A stretch of 46,936 nucleotides of DNA from Nonomuraea cavernae (GTDB taxonomy: Bacteria; Actinomycetota; Actinomycetes; Streptosporangiales; Streptosporangiaceae). Both the position numbers and the translations under genes were made by a program. Of the stretch, positions 46,777 through 46,936 are shown one piece after another (position 1 is the first letter of the stretch; each line of letters starts with the position of its first letter). The notes below the pieces were generated by a model. It searched no databases and was not told where the DNA came from. It saw only the letters and a list, made by a program, of their open reading frames with translations. Where the stretch lies: assembly GCF_014646355.1 (NCBI RefSeq), contig NZ_BMNH01000043.1, positions 1 to 46,936 of the forward strand. The letters are read 5' to 3'.

Positions 46777-46829
46777 AAAGGGCCACGGCTGGTGGGCCCA
46801 TGGCTGGACCCACCAGCCGTGGTCCCTTT
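46777..46829. terminator. Very long terminator hairpin
   Basis: Left arm AAAGGGCCACGGCTGGTGGG (46777-46796) pairs with the right arm 46809-46829 (CCCACCAGCCGTGG, one bulged T at 46823, CCCTTT), a 20-bp stem with a 12-nt loop and T-runs on both strands. It lies just past the stop of the gene entering from the right on the minus strand, so it most likely ends that transcript before the ATPase gene. Confidence 0.85.
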
Positions 46830-46846
46830 CGCGCCTAGGCCGCGTT

Positions 46847-46936
46847 TCAAAAGGATCTTTGAAACTTGCGGCGTGGCGGTGATCGATAACCGACGAGGTC
46901 TCCGGTAGTTGGTTCAACGACCAAGAAGAGCCAAGT
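46847..46936 (-). CDS. C-terminal end of an unknown protein, partial
   Basis: On the minus strand the frame from the window edge reads TWLFLVVEPTTGDLVGYRSP and ends RRKFQRSF with TGA at 46847-46849. Only 29 codons are visible and no family is recognised. Support for a real gene comes from the strong terminator 18 bp after the stop in the same direction. The stop codon lies in a small dyad (GTTTCAAA 46844-46851 / TTTGAAAC 46858-46865). Confidence 0.45.
   Translation of the reverse strand, partial: TWLFLVVEPTTGDLVGYRSPPRRKFQRSF

Overview
The window is chromosomal DNA from a high-GC Gram-positive bacterium. Third codon positions are strongly G/C biased and GTG/TTG starts are common. The gene set (DUF3017 membrane protein, SCO4848-type membrane protein next to a D,D-carboxypeptidase, eukaryotic-type kinases, NADP-dependent isocitrate dehydrogenase, PGM1-type ATP-grasp) points to an actinomycete, probably of the Streptosporangiaceae kind. 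The taxonomic call is inference from gene content, not from a marker search.

Layout, left to right. 1-425: IS200/IS605-type debris, with the last codons of a TnpB on the + strand, its right-end hairpin, and a frameshifted TnpA remnant on the - strand. 482-5463: an IclR regulator, then a cell-wall recycling block in which a RpiR/SIS regulator is translationally coupled to a NagZ-like GH3 enzyme, divergent from a Tat-exported GHL10 (YngK/DigH-like) glycosidase. 5539-9125: an FHA-HTH protein divergent from citrate synthase, a DUF3017 membrane protein and NADP-isocitrate dehydrogenase. 9267-14800: a secreted polysaccharide deacetylase, two coupled membrane/beta-propeller proteins, a small membrane-anchored protein and a saccharopine-dehydrogenase-like oxidoreductase. 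14973-18091: a Ser/Thr kinase whose extracytoplasmic part is a GlnH-like amino-acid-binding domain, 53 bp upstream of malate dehydrogenase. 18140-25484: a small membrane ORF, UDP-glucose 4-epimerase, a CNNM/CorC transporter, TrpS, a YihY/BrkB protein, a D,D-carboxypeptidase, an SCO4848-type protein and a PGM1-like ATP-grasp ligase.

25969-36383: an M20 amidohydrolase, a secreted S15 X-Pro peptidase carrying an in-frame 12-bp repeat expansion, and a long nucleoside-salvage operon (BMP-type binding lipoprotein, ATPase, two permeases, cytidine deaminase, thymidine phosphorylase) with stop/start overlaps throughout its distal part. 36604-40385: a secreted DUF6294-like protein, a MarR regulator with a 48-bp palindrome at its promoter, an AMIN-like lipoprotein, a cupin, adenosine deaminase and a PH-domain membrane protein. 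40416-45165: a TetR-acyl-CoA ligase-enoyl-CoA hydratase operon divergent from a MerR/GyrI-like regulator coupled to an ECF sigma factor with a SnoaL-like C-terminus. 45166-46936: an accessory-looking end with a truncated reading frame, a DUF234-type AAA ATPase behind a pair of matched operator-like dyads, a very long terminator hairpin, and the C-terminus of a gene entering from the right.

The most integrated idea is that three TCA-cycle genes lie within 12 kb of both a kinase with an amino-acid-binding sensor and an FHA (phosphothreonine-reading) DNA-binding protein. This recalls the PknG/GlnH/GarA nutrient-sensing logic of Actinobacteria, but in a different physical arrangement. That link is a hypothesis.
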